The notes under the pieces were generated by a model that searched no databases, was not told the origin of the DNA, and saw only the letters and a list, made by a program, of their open reading frames with translations. A stretch of DNA of 64,000 nt from Oscarella lobularis. Its lineage: Eukaryota; Porifera; Homoscleromorpha; Homosclerophorida; Oscarellidae. Positions 42,301 through 51,904 of this stretch are shown here, piece by piece. Where the stretch lies: contig NC_089177.1 of the NCBI RefSeq assembly GCF_947507565.1, forward strand, positions 558,001 through 622,000. The letters are read 5' to 3'. How positions within the stretch are numbered: position 1 is the stretch's first letter; the number at the start of each line of letters is the position of its first letter. The translations under genes and the position numbers were made by a program.

Positions 42301-43826
42301 GTTTAGCTTTACTTGTCTGCTATCTGCTCCGTTATACCATCGACAATTCCCTCCAAATCAGATGGCAATTTCTTCTTTAGAGTCTTTCAAGGAAATTCAC
42401 TTATACCGGCAGTTGCTGACCGACAAGCAGCCCGTCTTACTTCAACGATGTCCGGTGTCATTTTCAGCACAGCGAGGCACTCAACCAACATGGTAAGATA
42501 TTGAGATCCGTCTTCAAGATCTGGCTCAAGCCCCTAAAAGGTTACGTTCTCAAATCTATTGAGAGAGAGCCGGCGCTCGCAGCCTACTTCAGCCGAATGC
42601 ACGTCCTCCGAAGAGCCTGCCCGACTGTCTATTATTAAAAGAAATTAATACGTAACTTTGAAAAAGCAAGCGCCGAACCTCCTGCTGTTTTACCGCTAAC
42701 AGCTACACAGGAAGAAAAAACGTCGAATGACAAAATACTAACACGAACAGAGCAATTCTACCAAGTAGTTTCTTAGGCATCTGTGGTGATGGCTTCAGAT
42801 TTTCAATAGATTGTACTGACAAGCCCAAAGGGCTAATAGGTAAGGACAGAAACAAACAAGTCCCCTCGCACTTACATTTGTGTCGTTTCCGGACTTGTGC
42901 AGCAGATGATCTCACGTAGACGTGCCTATGCAGTTCTTCGCGAAGAACTTCGAGAAGTTTCTAGTAAATGGAAGGCGCCCTCCTCCCCATGAGATGGAGA
43001 GCAGAAGAGGAATATCGAACGTACAGCTTTCTCCGCAGCCATCTCGGTTCGCATTCCAGCGAGAGCCTTGACACCAGCCAACTCACCATCAAGAAGATCC
43101 ACTGAAGAGAGGAGAGAGAAACAAAGTACAGACTCGAACGAGTGAGGGAGGGGGTGGGGATATGCCGTTGGAGCTGTACCTGTTTTTACAAGAAGGTGGG
43201 TGGCATCGAGATATTGTCGCGAATCTGTAAACACTTTCAAATCTTCTGGTGCTTTTTTGACAGACTCGCTGAGAGGAAGAAGATATTGAACCAAGAATCT
43301 CTGGGAGGTTTTTTTTTCGGTACATTTTGTCGAGCAATCGAAGGGTCTCCTTCGACTGGACGCTCTCCGTCCACAACTTTCTCAACTCGTCGCGACGACA
43401 TCGCAGTTTCGTTTTGCATTCGTCGATTGTTCGTCTGAGCGTTCGGATGCGATTTCGGGACTCGACGACGCGCGCGGAGATGTGCGTAAATGCCGTTACC
43501 GAGCCTTTCAAGTGATCGTAGTGATCTAGTTTCGCGTTGTGTTTCTCTGTTCGGTTCGAAGGAGACAGTAGTTTCTTACTTTCGACGATTTTCTCTAGTT
43601 TTTCGTCTTCTCGACGATAATTTTCCGTCAATTCGTCTTTAACGCGATCTCGCTGAGCTTCACTCGAGCTAAGCAGCGCGAATGAAAACGATTTCTCGCC
43701 CATTGACCCTTGTGTGGAGCCTCACCTGTCTTTCGCGAGATTTTTTATCAAGGAAACGAGCAACGCCGACTAAGAAAAATTGCATAGACAGAATCACACT
43801 GAATATAGCCTTACCTCGGACCCCAT
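39375..43826 (-). CDS. EXOC4: Exocyst complex component 4 (Sec8)
   Basis: Multi-exon gene for the Sec8 subunit of exocyst, which tethers secretory vesicles to the plasma membrane. Exon 1 encodes only MGSE (ATG at 43826); the next, [14 protein letters not shown], matches the vertebrate N-terminus. The following coil has [19 protein letters not shown] and [10 protein letters not shown] (43480-43350), then [32 protein letters not shown] and [13 protein letters not shown] (about 43220-42900). The C-terminal half shows [17 protein letters not shown] (about 39850-39800), [20 protein letters not shown] (about 39690-39630) and finally LREILQDLI before the stop at 39375. Stop-to-start distance to SPEF2 is 123 bases. 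Divergent from the aprataxin gene, with only 57 bases between ATGs. Confidence 0.93.
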
Positions 43827-43883
43827 TCTGCGTGGACAGCGTATGTTTTGTACGGGCGTTTCTCCTTGCAAAAAAATAAATAA
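43827..43883. promoter_or_regulatory. 57-base divergent region between EXOC4 and APTX start codons
   Basis: Both genes must begin transcription within or around these bases, or use promoters overlapping the other gene's 5' exon. It is A-rich next to the aprataxin ATG. No TATA or initiator is identified. Confidence 0.5.
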
Positions 43884-44510
43884 ATGAAGAGCGTCGCGAA
43901 GACTACGACTGCAGTGGCTGCGCGTCCACGTCCTTACCAGTGCAAGACCGCTAAGGGTGGATGGAGCTACGCTCTTCTTCGCGCCATGGACGATCCAACT
44001 CAGCGAGTCGACTCGGACGATCGAATCGTGATCATAAAGGACGGCTTCCCGAAAGCGCGTCATCACTATCTCGTTCTCGCTCGCGCCGACGTTGAAAGTC
44101 TCGCCAAAGTCGGTCGAGAGCACGTGCCACTTCTCGAGCACATGCAGGCGAAAGCGCGCGAATTGGCGACGAGAATTCGAGACGAGGCCACCCCGAACGC
44201 TCCCCGACCCCAATTTCGCATCGGCTATCACGCCGTGCCGAGTATGAGGCGGCTTCATTTGCACGTCGTTAGTCAGGACTTCGATTCGCCTTGTCTGAAG
44301 CATAAGAAGCATTGGCACTCGTTTACGTCCGACTTCTTTATGGAATCGAGCGACGTCATCGCTCTGCTGAAGCGGGAGGGTCGCGTGACGATTGATCGAG
44401 ACTACTACGAGGGTCTGTTGAAACGTCCCCTAGCTTGTCATCGGTGCGGACGAGCGACGGCGACGATGCCGGCGCTCAAGGATCACATAAGGACACACGA
44501 TAGATAAAGA
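43884..44510 (+). CDS. APTX: Aprataxin-like DNA 5'-adenylate hydrolase (HIT plus zinc finger, no FHA)
   Basis: Intronless, 207 codons. Aprataxin removes AMP from abortive DNA ligation ends in the nucleus. The HIT domain occupies most of the protein: GWSYALLRAMDDP, HHYLVLARADVESL, and GYHAVPSMRRLHLHVVSQDF. Its catalytic motif is R123-L-H125-L-H127-V-V; the first His of HxHxHxx is Arg, while the middle His, the adenylate acceptor, and the third are kept. DSPCLKHKKHWHSF matches the family block that follows. A C2H2 finger closes the protein (C185, C188, H201, H205). The N-terminal FHA domain of vertebrate APTX, which binds XRCC1/XRCC4, is absent; the protein resembles short invertebrate and fungal forms. 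It may instead have lost it secondarily. Confidence 0.9.
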
Positions 44511-44853
44511 GACGTTTTTCTTTGAGGGTGTGATAGATGAATAGTTGTTGCGTTTTTCGGAGGCATCCTTTGCAAGAAACGGTTTGTCAATTAATTAATT
44601 AATTAATTAAACGAGTGCCGTGCATCTTGCCTCATTTTCTTTGCTCTCTCGCTATACATGCATCCGAAAGACCTGTTCTCTTTTGAGATACAGTAAGAAA
44701 CATCCTTTCAACACAGACTATGTATAGCAAATAATCTATGTACTACAGAAACGATGAGGTACAGTAGTCGGGAATAATAAAACTGCAAAAAATTTACTTT
44801 GGTACCTGGGACTAGTCAACTTCAGAGTAACCATTCTTTTTCCAAGTCAACCA
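44511..44853. other. Intergenic, converging 3' ends, with TTAA repeat
   Basis: About 343 bases between the aprataxin stop and the stop of the PH-ANK-WD40 gene. Contains a (TTAA)n tract at about 44589-44610 and otherwise nothing recognised. Confidence 0.5.
44589..44610. repeat. (TTAA)n tract
   Basis: Five to six tandem TTAA units in the 3' intergenic region after aprataxin. Confidence 0.85.
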
Positions 44854-47800
44854 CTAGAAAGGAAGTGGAATATTACTTGACCAGCACAAACGCGTCGTAC
44901 AAACCATTTGCTCCCCATCCTTCCAGAGCCAATCAGCTGCCAGTCTAAACAATGTATCAATGTCAACCATCGATACTTTTCGACTCCTGCAGAGGTTCTC
45001 GTAATCATCTAAAGTGGACGTCCATATAGACGAGTCTGAGCGCGAAAAATGCACCCTACGTGGAAGCATGTGATCGTTCTTGAATTCGCAGTAGAGCCGA
45101 TCAAATTCATTGAGACTGAGAAAACCATCGTTGTCTTCGTCAAATTCCGAGAACTTTCGTCTCCAAAATCGCTTGCTGCAATCGCTCAGCTCCCCGTTCT
45201 CGTCAAGAGCTGAACCGGCAAAAAACAATCACACAAAAAGACAATAGACACTCGATTGAGACTACCTTTAGTGGGTGGATGCGAAGGTTCAACTGTCAGA
45301 CTCGCCGACATGACAGGACGTTCCATAGGAGCTAAAGACGTACAAAAAAATTATTAAGCAATCGCCACTCGCAGTTCTTCTCACCTTTATAAATTCTCAA
45401 TAGACGATCTTCACAGCCTGACAGCAGGTGACGACCATCAGATGAAAACGCCAACGACGCTGCAGCTTTCTTTATAAAGAATCAGAAAAAGTAGGACCGG
45501 TAGCATCGACCTCACTTTCCCGTCTGACAGCACAAACAAACGTTCTCCTGATGTAAATGAATAAAAGTGAATTTCGCCGGAGTCTAAGCCAGCAGCCAAG
45601 TGGCCATACAACGAACTGAAAGCAAGACTTCGGACACCACATCCTAAAAAATCGAATTCAAGTCCAAATTATGAAATTTTGATTAATTTCTCACCCCTTT
45701 CCAGAACGAAATGATGAATTAATCTCTTTGGCCCATACACCTCCCACATTTTAACTTCGCCCGTGTTCAGGCCAACGGCGATGTACCTTCGGTGCAACTT
45801 CTATTGCGTGAAACACAAAGTGCCTACGCCGTGGACTTACTTTCCATCAGGCGAGAAAGATATCGCTGTGTCTGTTGCCATCAGCCCAGACCCAACACCT
45901 ACACCTATAGAAAAATCTTGAAACGAGAGAAAAATTTCGTATGTTTGTGTGCCTGTGTCTATGCAGAAGTAGGACTGTTCCGTTTTCCAGTCCACTATAT
46001 TTATAATGTTGTTTCCGACGGGGCGAAGGCGACTTCCCGGCTGGATGCTCAATGCAAGAAGAGTTCGCGACGTATCAGGGCTAAACTGCATACTAAAAAG
46101 AAGTCTTTCTGATGTTACACTTTTGCGATATTAGTTTCACCTCTGACAAACGCCATCTCTATCCTGCAAAAAGAAGTCTCAATTAAACACCGTGTGAGCG
46201 CCTTCAGTTGCCTACCCCAAGTCGTTTGTCCGCTACTATGGTGTGAAGCGGATGCCTCAAGTATCCTTCAACTGGACCAATTGACCAAATTTCGACCTAC
46301 GTAAGAAGTGCGTTGCTATTCTCTTAGCTTTCACGTCCAACTCAAGAGCTGCCATACCACGTTCCTGTCTATGTCAGCTGTGGCCAAATGACCGTCCGCA
46401 GAAAACGCGACCATTTGCAAAGGACGATTCTATACGAAACCCGTGAAAAATGCGTACCATCAAGACATAAGCGAATTAGGCACTTCAGCAGCTTTCGTTC
46501 CGGATGACAATCCAATTTCCAGTTTCCAACCGGGCGACTTCAGGTCAAACACAGTCGTCAGCTGAGTGCCGGCAGCCAAAAAGTCTCCCCAGAAACTCAG
46601 TGACACAACCGAATCGCGTAGGGAAAAGGTATGCAGTCTGTTTCCACTAACCAAATCCCACAAAATCACCTAAAAGCAAATAACCTATTGTATGATCCTA
46701 ATTAATGAGACGCATCCCCATCTTTACTTGACCGTCGCCAGCCCCAGAAACTAGCAACGTGGTGGAGACAGCTACAGACGTGACGGCCTCTAGATGACCC
46801 TTGAGAGCTTTCTCGCATTTGTACGGTTTAACAGTGTCAGGCAGAGCCTCCTTGAGCAACTCCGCAATCTTATAGTAAAAAATTAGAGTATTAATTAATT
46901 AATCTCTATTTTCCTGTCGTTACTTTTTCGTGTTTGTTTTCTACCGCTACTACATAGGCCGATCTTCGACGAGACGATATCGTGTCAGCATAAACGGTGG
47001 CTTTGTGCGAGAGAAGAAGTTCAACAATATCAAGACGACCCCTTTCACTGGCAATAGATAATGCCGTCAGCCCATTGGCTACTTTGTCCACCGCAGCTCC
47101 TCTAAAATAAAACGGTCAAAAAGAGAGAGAAAAAAGCGATCAAAGAGGCAAGACCTTTTGAGAAGAAACTTGATAAAGTCAAGAGAAGCGTGTGCACATG
47201 CAACGTGCAGTGGACTCTTACCGGCATAATCCTAATAATAAAATGCAGTAGGCCTGACATTGAAAGCCAATGGTAGTCACCTCTTTGTTCACATCAGCAT
47301 TGTAAGCAAGCAACAGCATGGCTATTTCCATGTCGTTTCGCTCGGCACAGAAATGCAACAGCGTCGCTCCGCCTATCTTTTCCTCGCCGTCCGCCGACGC
47401 TCCTTTCTCCAGCAACAGTTTCAAAATCTTTCACATTCATTTTCGAAAATAAAACGAGTCGCTCAATAAAAGATTCCTACGTTTCTGTGGTCGTGCGTAT
47501 AGGCGTGGAATATGGGCGGATAACGTTTCTGAGTGTCGACCGCTTCGCGACTCGCCTCTTGATCCAAAAGTTCCAAAACTTTCTCGGCATTTCCCTCCTA
47601 AATAACACACATCGAATATGATCTGTTGAAAAGGCGCAACGTGGGTCGATACCTGGCATGCTCTGTGAAGAGGACGATAGCCGGATGCGTCCACTTCCTC
47701 CCATGGATTCACGAACATGTACGGTCTCGAATCGGATCTCTAAAGGAATAAATTAATCCATCCACCTTTTCTAACTGACTTGGGGATCTTTTTACCGATT

Positions 47801-48743
47801 GTCTGCCTAGAGACCTCGATTTGGCTTTTGCTGTTAGTGGCGTGTCTTCGTCGCTTTCTTCCTCATCTGAAACCGGATTCCCGTCTTTTAAATAAAGACA
47901 TATGACGCTTGCTTCGTTGGTAGGCTGGAGAAGCAATTAGACGCTGCGCAACCGATCGCCTGTAAGCGTCTCACTGAAACTATGCTGTGACGACTGTCCT
48001 CTAATAATTCTTTTTCCTCTGAAAGAGTTTTAGCTCCCGTTTTATCGGCCGATTCCTCGGGAACAGAATCAATTGAAAGAGAAGGTGCAGTTTGAACAGT
48101 TTTGGCTTCGCTGCCATCAGCTACATCAGATGACTCTAAAAAGATCGAGACCTGAAACTGATGAACCCCGCGTAGAGCGACTAAAAAAGGCACCCGCTTT
48201 GCTTTCAGAATCCGTTCCTCTCTTTCGCCTCTGGCACGCTATATAACTAGTTCTAGAGAAAAATGGTCTCTGAATCGTTTTAGGTCTCTTACCCTCTTCT
48301 ATAGCCTTCATCCATTCATCTGCTTCCTGATCGGAAGCAGCAAACATTCTTAGATTGTAACGATCGGACTCCGCTTCTTTAGCTTCTACCTGCACGAACA
48401 TCGGCACGTCATCTCCACTTCCTCCTAATTATAACTCGCCCCCCTATTTACGAGAAATCCGTGCACTTTCTTCGAAGTCTTGTATTTCTCGACGCGAAGT
48501 ATGCTCTCCAACGGAATGCTGTTTTTCTTCAACGATTGGGTTTTCTATCAAAACAGAGGAAGATGTTGTTTGTTTAGCCGCCGGAGCGATCCGGCCGGCG
48601 CGCCGTTATCGCACCTTTTCGGCGTAATAGCTTAGTTTGTCGTCGGTCAGTTCGAACAGGCGTTTCTTCGTTAGTCCCCTGCTGTGTATGGGAAGTTTCT
48701 TCAAGTGGCCCTTTTTGAGAACCACGTCGGATGAGGACGCCAT
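44854..48743 (-). CDS. PH - ankyrin repeat - WD40 - EF-hand protein
   Basis: About fifteen short exons. The ATG at 48743 starts a PH domain: SDVVLKKGHLKKLPIHS, a junction to SIPLESILRVEKYKTSKKVH, and DRYNLRMFAASDQEADEWMK (48743-48290). An acidic Ser-rich linker follows (48200-47800). Ankyrin repeats run from 47700 to 46920: DASGYRPLHRACQ, GATLLHFCAERNDMEIAMLL, KSPLHVACAHASLDFIKFLL, LTALSIASERGRLDIVELLL. WD40-type blades run from about 46860 to 45390: LKGHLEAVTSVAVSTTLLVS, VILWDLVSGNRLHTF, AISFSPDGK, LAFSSDGRHLLSGCEDRLLR. The end (45228-44854) carries a canonical EF-hand loop DEDNDGFLSLNEF. PH suggests phosphoinositide or membrane binding and EF-hand suggests calcium binding; WD40/ANK are interaction surfaces. 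I recognise no named orthologue with this domain order. Two adjacent genes cannot be excluded, but no promoter gap is visible. Confidence 0.75.
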
Positions 48744-48930
48744 TGGTTTCGAGATCCCAAAGGCGTCTCTCTTGCACGATTTTTGGCGCCGAAGGCTTCG
48801 ACTGTCGATCTAAGAGTACGATTGCCTAAGGCACGATAAATACTCACTCAGAACAAGAACCGGAGAAAACGAAAAAGTTAGCGCACTAGCGCCTACTGCC
48901 TGTAACCCGTACACGATATACGAAGCGAAG
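48744..48930. promoter_or_regulatory. Divergent promoter region, PH-ANK-WD40 gene / CCT7
   Basis: 187 bases between the two proposed start codons on opposite strands. No specific element identified. Confidence 0.35.
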
Positions 48931-50474
48931 ATGATGCTCATGGTATCCGCTTCAATCGCAACCATCCTCGATCGATTTTCAATCGAAATGATTTCCATTG
49001 CTTCTTCTTTGTTAGAAGCCCCAGGTTCTCCTTCTAAAAGAAGGAACGGACACGTCCCAAGGCAAAGGGCAGCTGCTTAGCAACATAAATGCGTGCGCTG
49101 CAGTCGTCGACGCCGTTCGAACGACTCTCGGTCCACGCGGTCTCGACAAACTCATCGTCGACGGCCAAGGCGAGCAGAAACTTGGAACGAATCGTTCTCT
49201 AAGTCATCGATTCGCCTTCAGGAAAAGCGACGATATCAAACGACGGCGCGACAATCGTCAACCTACTCGACGTCGTTCATCCGGCGGCGAAAACGCTCGT
49301 CGACATCGCGAAAAGTCAGGACGCCGAGGTGAAGCGACGCTCCTGAGTGAAAAAACGCGGTGGAAAATCGTAAACGTGCGCTAGGTGGGCGACGGAACGA
49401 CGACAGTCGTTCTTTTGGCTGGAGAAATGCTGAAGGAAGTGAAACTGTTCATTGAGGAGGGAATTCATCCGCAAGTCATAATCAGAAGCTTTCGAAAAGC
49501 CACTCATCTGGTAAGAAAAAAATATTTTTGAATTTTAATTAGAAATTAAAGCATTCTTACTCGGTAGGCCTTAGAGAAGATTAAAGAGATAGCTGTTCAT
49601 GTGAAGAGAGATGATCCCGCGTAATGATGCATACTTTGTAAAGAAACATCTAGTAGTTTCTTCTTTGGGACTTTAGAGAGCAGACTAGCCTTCTAGAAAA
49701 ATGTGCTGCAACGAGTTTGAGTTCGAAACTCGTCGCCAGACAAAAGGAATTCTTTTCGAAGATGGTCGTCGAAGCCGTGTCGCATCTCGACGAGCAGCTT
49801 CAACTTAGCATGATAGGAATAAAGAAAGTGAAAGGAGGAGCTCTCGAGGTCTGAGAGGAGGGGGAGAAATTTGTACTACGTTTACCATTGACTCGATTTT
49901 CTATAGGATTCTTTTCTCGTTGAGGGAGTTGCTTTCAAGAAAACGTTCTCATATGCCGGATTTGAAATGCAGCCAAAGAAATACACAGACCCGAAAATTG
50001 CCTTGCTCAACATCGAATTGGAACTGAAATCAGAAAAAGACAATGCAGAAATTCGTCTTGACAACGTCGAGGTTACCTTCCTTTGTAAATTCAAAAGAAT
50101 GTAAAAAAAGAAGCCGATCCCTTATAGGAATACCAAGCTATAGTAGATGCAGAGTGGACGATTCTCTATGAAAAACTAGACAAAATAGCAAAGAGCGGAG
50201 CCAAAGTTGTTCTCTCCAAACTTCCCATTGGTGACGTGGCAACTCAATACTTTGCAGACAGGTAAAAACCTAGCCCTGACCAATTTGAAGCTCTTATAAG
50301 CGAGTGATGTCACCTCTAGGGACATGTTCTGTGCTGGACGCGTTCCCGACGAAGATCTGAAACGCACAATGAAGGCGTGCGGCGGTTCCATACAGACGAC
50401 CGTCAATTCTCTAACAGAGAAAAACCTGGGCACGTGCAAACTGTTCGAAGAGCAGCAGATAGGCGGAGAAAGGC

Positions 50475-50510
<36 letters not shown>

Positions 50511-51156
50511 CAATAAGAATAACATCAGCAATTTTTTTTTCTTACTCGCAGATTCAATATATTCAAAGGGTGTCCCGAAGCGAAGACGTGCACGATTCTC
50601 CTCCGCGGTGGCGCCGAGCAGTTCATGGAGGAGACCGAGCGTTCGTTGCACGACGCGATCATGATCGTACGACGAGCGCGCAAGAACGACGCCATCGTCG
50701 CCGGCGGCGGAGCCATCGACATGGAGTTGAGCAAGTACTTGAGAGATTACGCGCGCGGCGTCGCCGGCAAAGATCAGCTTCTCATATCGGCGTACGCGAA
50801 GGCGCTGGAAGTGATTCCCCGACAGCTGTGCGATAACGCCGGCTTCGATTCGATCGGAATTCTAAACAAGCTCAGAAAGAAACACGCGGAAGGTTTGGGA
50901 TTTAATTAATAATCGCTTTCACTTTTTTTTGAATTTTTTTCTTATATTAGGCGGGGTTTGGTTTGGCGTTGACATTGTCAATGAGGACGTGGCCAATAAT
51001 TACGATGCGTTCGTTTGGGAGCCCGCTATTGTGAAATCGAATGCTCTCATTGCCGCATCAGAGGCGGCGTGCATTATTTTGTCGGTTGATGAAACCGTGC
51101 GAAATCCCAAGTCGGCCACAGAGCCTCAGAATGCTCCAGGAGCACCGCAGTTGTAG
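48931..51156 (+). CDS. CCT7: T-complex protein 1 subunit eta (TRiC/CCT chaperonin)
   Basis: Subunit of the cytosolic ATP-dependent chaperonin that folds actin and tubulin. Eleven exons are read: 48931-48942 (MMLM), 49025-49169, 49222-49328, 49385-49510, 49568-49620, 49677-49848, 49907-50071, 50128-50261, 50320-50472, 50552-50892, 50951-51156. Hallmarks are [55 protein letters not shown] (ATP site), [34 protein letters not shown] and [20 protein letters not shown]. These match vertebrate CCT7 almost word for word. The C-terminus lacks the Gly/Arg-rich tail of human CCT7 and ends APGAPQL. Introns 2 and 9 begin with GC instead of GT; frame and conservation leave little room for another donor. 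The tiny first exon is the least certain part. Confidence 0.95.
50479..50508. repeat. (GA)n microsatellite in CCT7 intron 9
   Basis: About 15 GA units starting six bases after the GC donor of this intron. Confidence 0.9.
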
Positions 51157-51369
51157 ACTCTAGAAATTGTTGCATGTCGTCTGCTTTGCCTTGTACCGAC
51201 TAGTCGCGTCGTAGTTGAGAATGGTTAATCAAAGAGTGAAAGGATCAGACTAAATTCTACACTTACAGGTGCATGCGTTCTACTACAAGCCTCTATACTA
51301 AAGAGCCCAAACCAAACGTACTTTGCAGGGGGGAGAAAACAATCGGTAAGACGCCTTTTTTTTATCACG

Positions 51370-51729
51370 TTACTGTTCTTTTCCATCAGACTCAGACGGC
51401 GGTGACGGAGTGTCACTCGAATTAGTCTGAGAAAAGACGTGTCAAACGTTCTACGTATGACATGACGTCGTTTTTGGGGGCCCCCTTACCTCCGTTTGAT
51501 CATCGTTCGAAGCGGACGGCACTTCCTTCTGCAGCGCTTTCGTTATTTCAGCCTGACGAATGCTTTCCTCTTCGTCGAGCATCTCTTCGAGCTCTTCTAC
51601 CATTTCCTCCTCCTCTTCGAGCTCCTTTTCGCACTCTTTGTCGTAGTCTTCGACGTTTTCCATCCAATAGAACTCTTTAAAAGGATCATCGGGCTTCTTT
51701 TCCTTCGTCTGAGCGTCGGTAGTCGCCAT
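51370..51729 (-). CDS. PAIP2: PAIP2-like poly(A)-binding-protein-interacting protein
   Basis: Two exons give about 98 residues; exon 1 ends DDQTE before a GTAAGG donor, exon 2 gives TNSSDTPSPPSESDGKEQ and the stop at 51370. The N-terminal half matches the acidic PABP-binding core of PAIP2: DDPFKEFYWMENVEDYDKE then a Glu-rich helix (VEELEEMLDEEE), compare the PAIP2 core DNPFAEYMWMENEEEF. PAIP2 represses translation by displacing PABP from poly(A) and eIF4G. The second contact of vertebrate PAIP2, the C-terminal PAM2 motif, is not visible here; the tail is Ser/Pro-rich. The protein is short and acidic, so the assignment rests mainly on the core motif. The gene converges on CCT7. Confidence 0.7.
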
Positions 51730-51904
51730 ATTTCGCTCGAAAAGACACGATGTAAATCGGCGAACGCACGCTAACAGAAAAAGATTCTGCGCATTTATCC
51801 CATCAAAATGCAAATTTCAAAAAAACTGTACGAGGTTATTTAATACAACACATTTACGTCGCTCACCCGTCCCGCCCCCGACTTTTCATCACATCTACTA
51901 TCTA

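Noticed and set aside
44589-44610. TTAA tandem tract considered as a piggyBac-type target or transposon end
   Set aside because: No inverted terminal repeats or transposase nearby; a simple repeat is sufficient.
48810-48998. Minus-strand frame of 62 residues with a hydrophobic stretch, possibly an upstream exon of the PH-ANK gene
   Set aside because: It overlaps the CCT7 first exon and intron, and the PH domain already starts at a good ATG at 48743.
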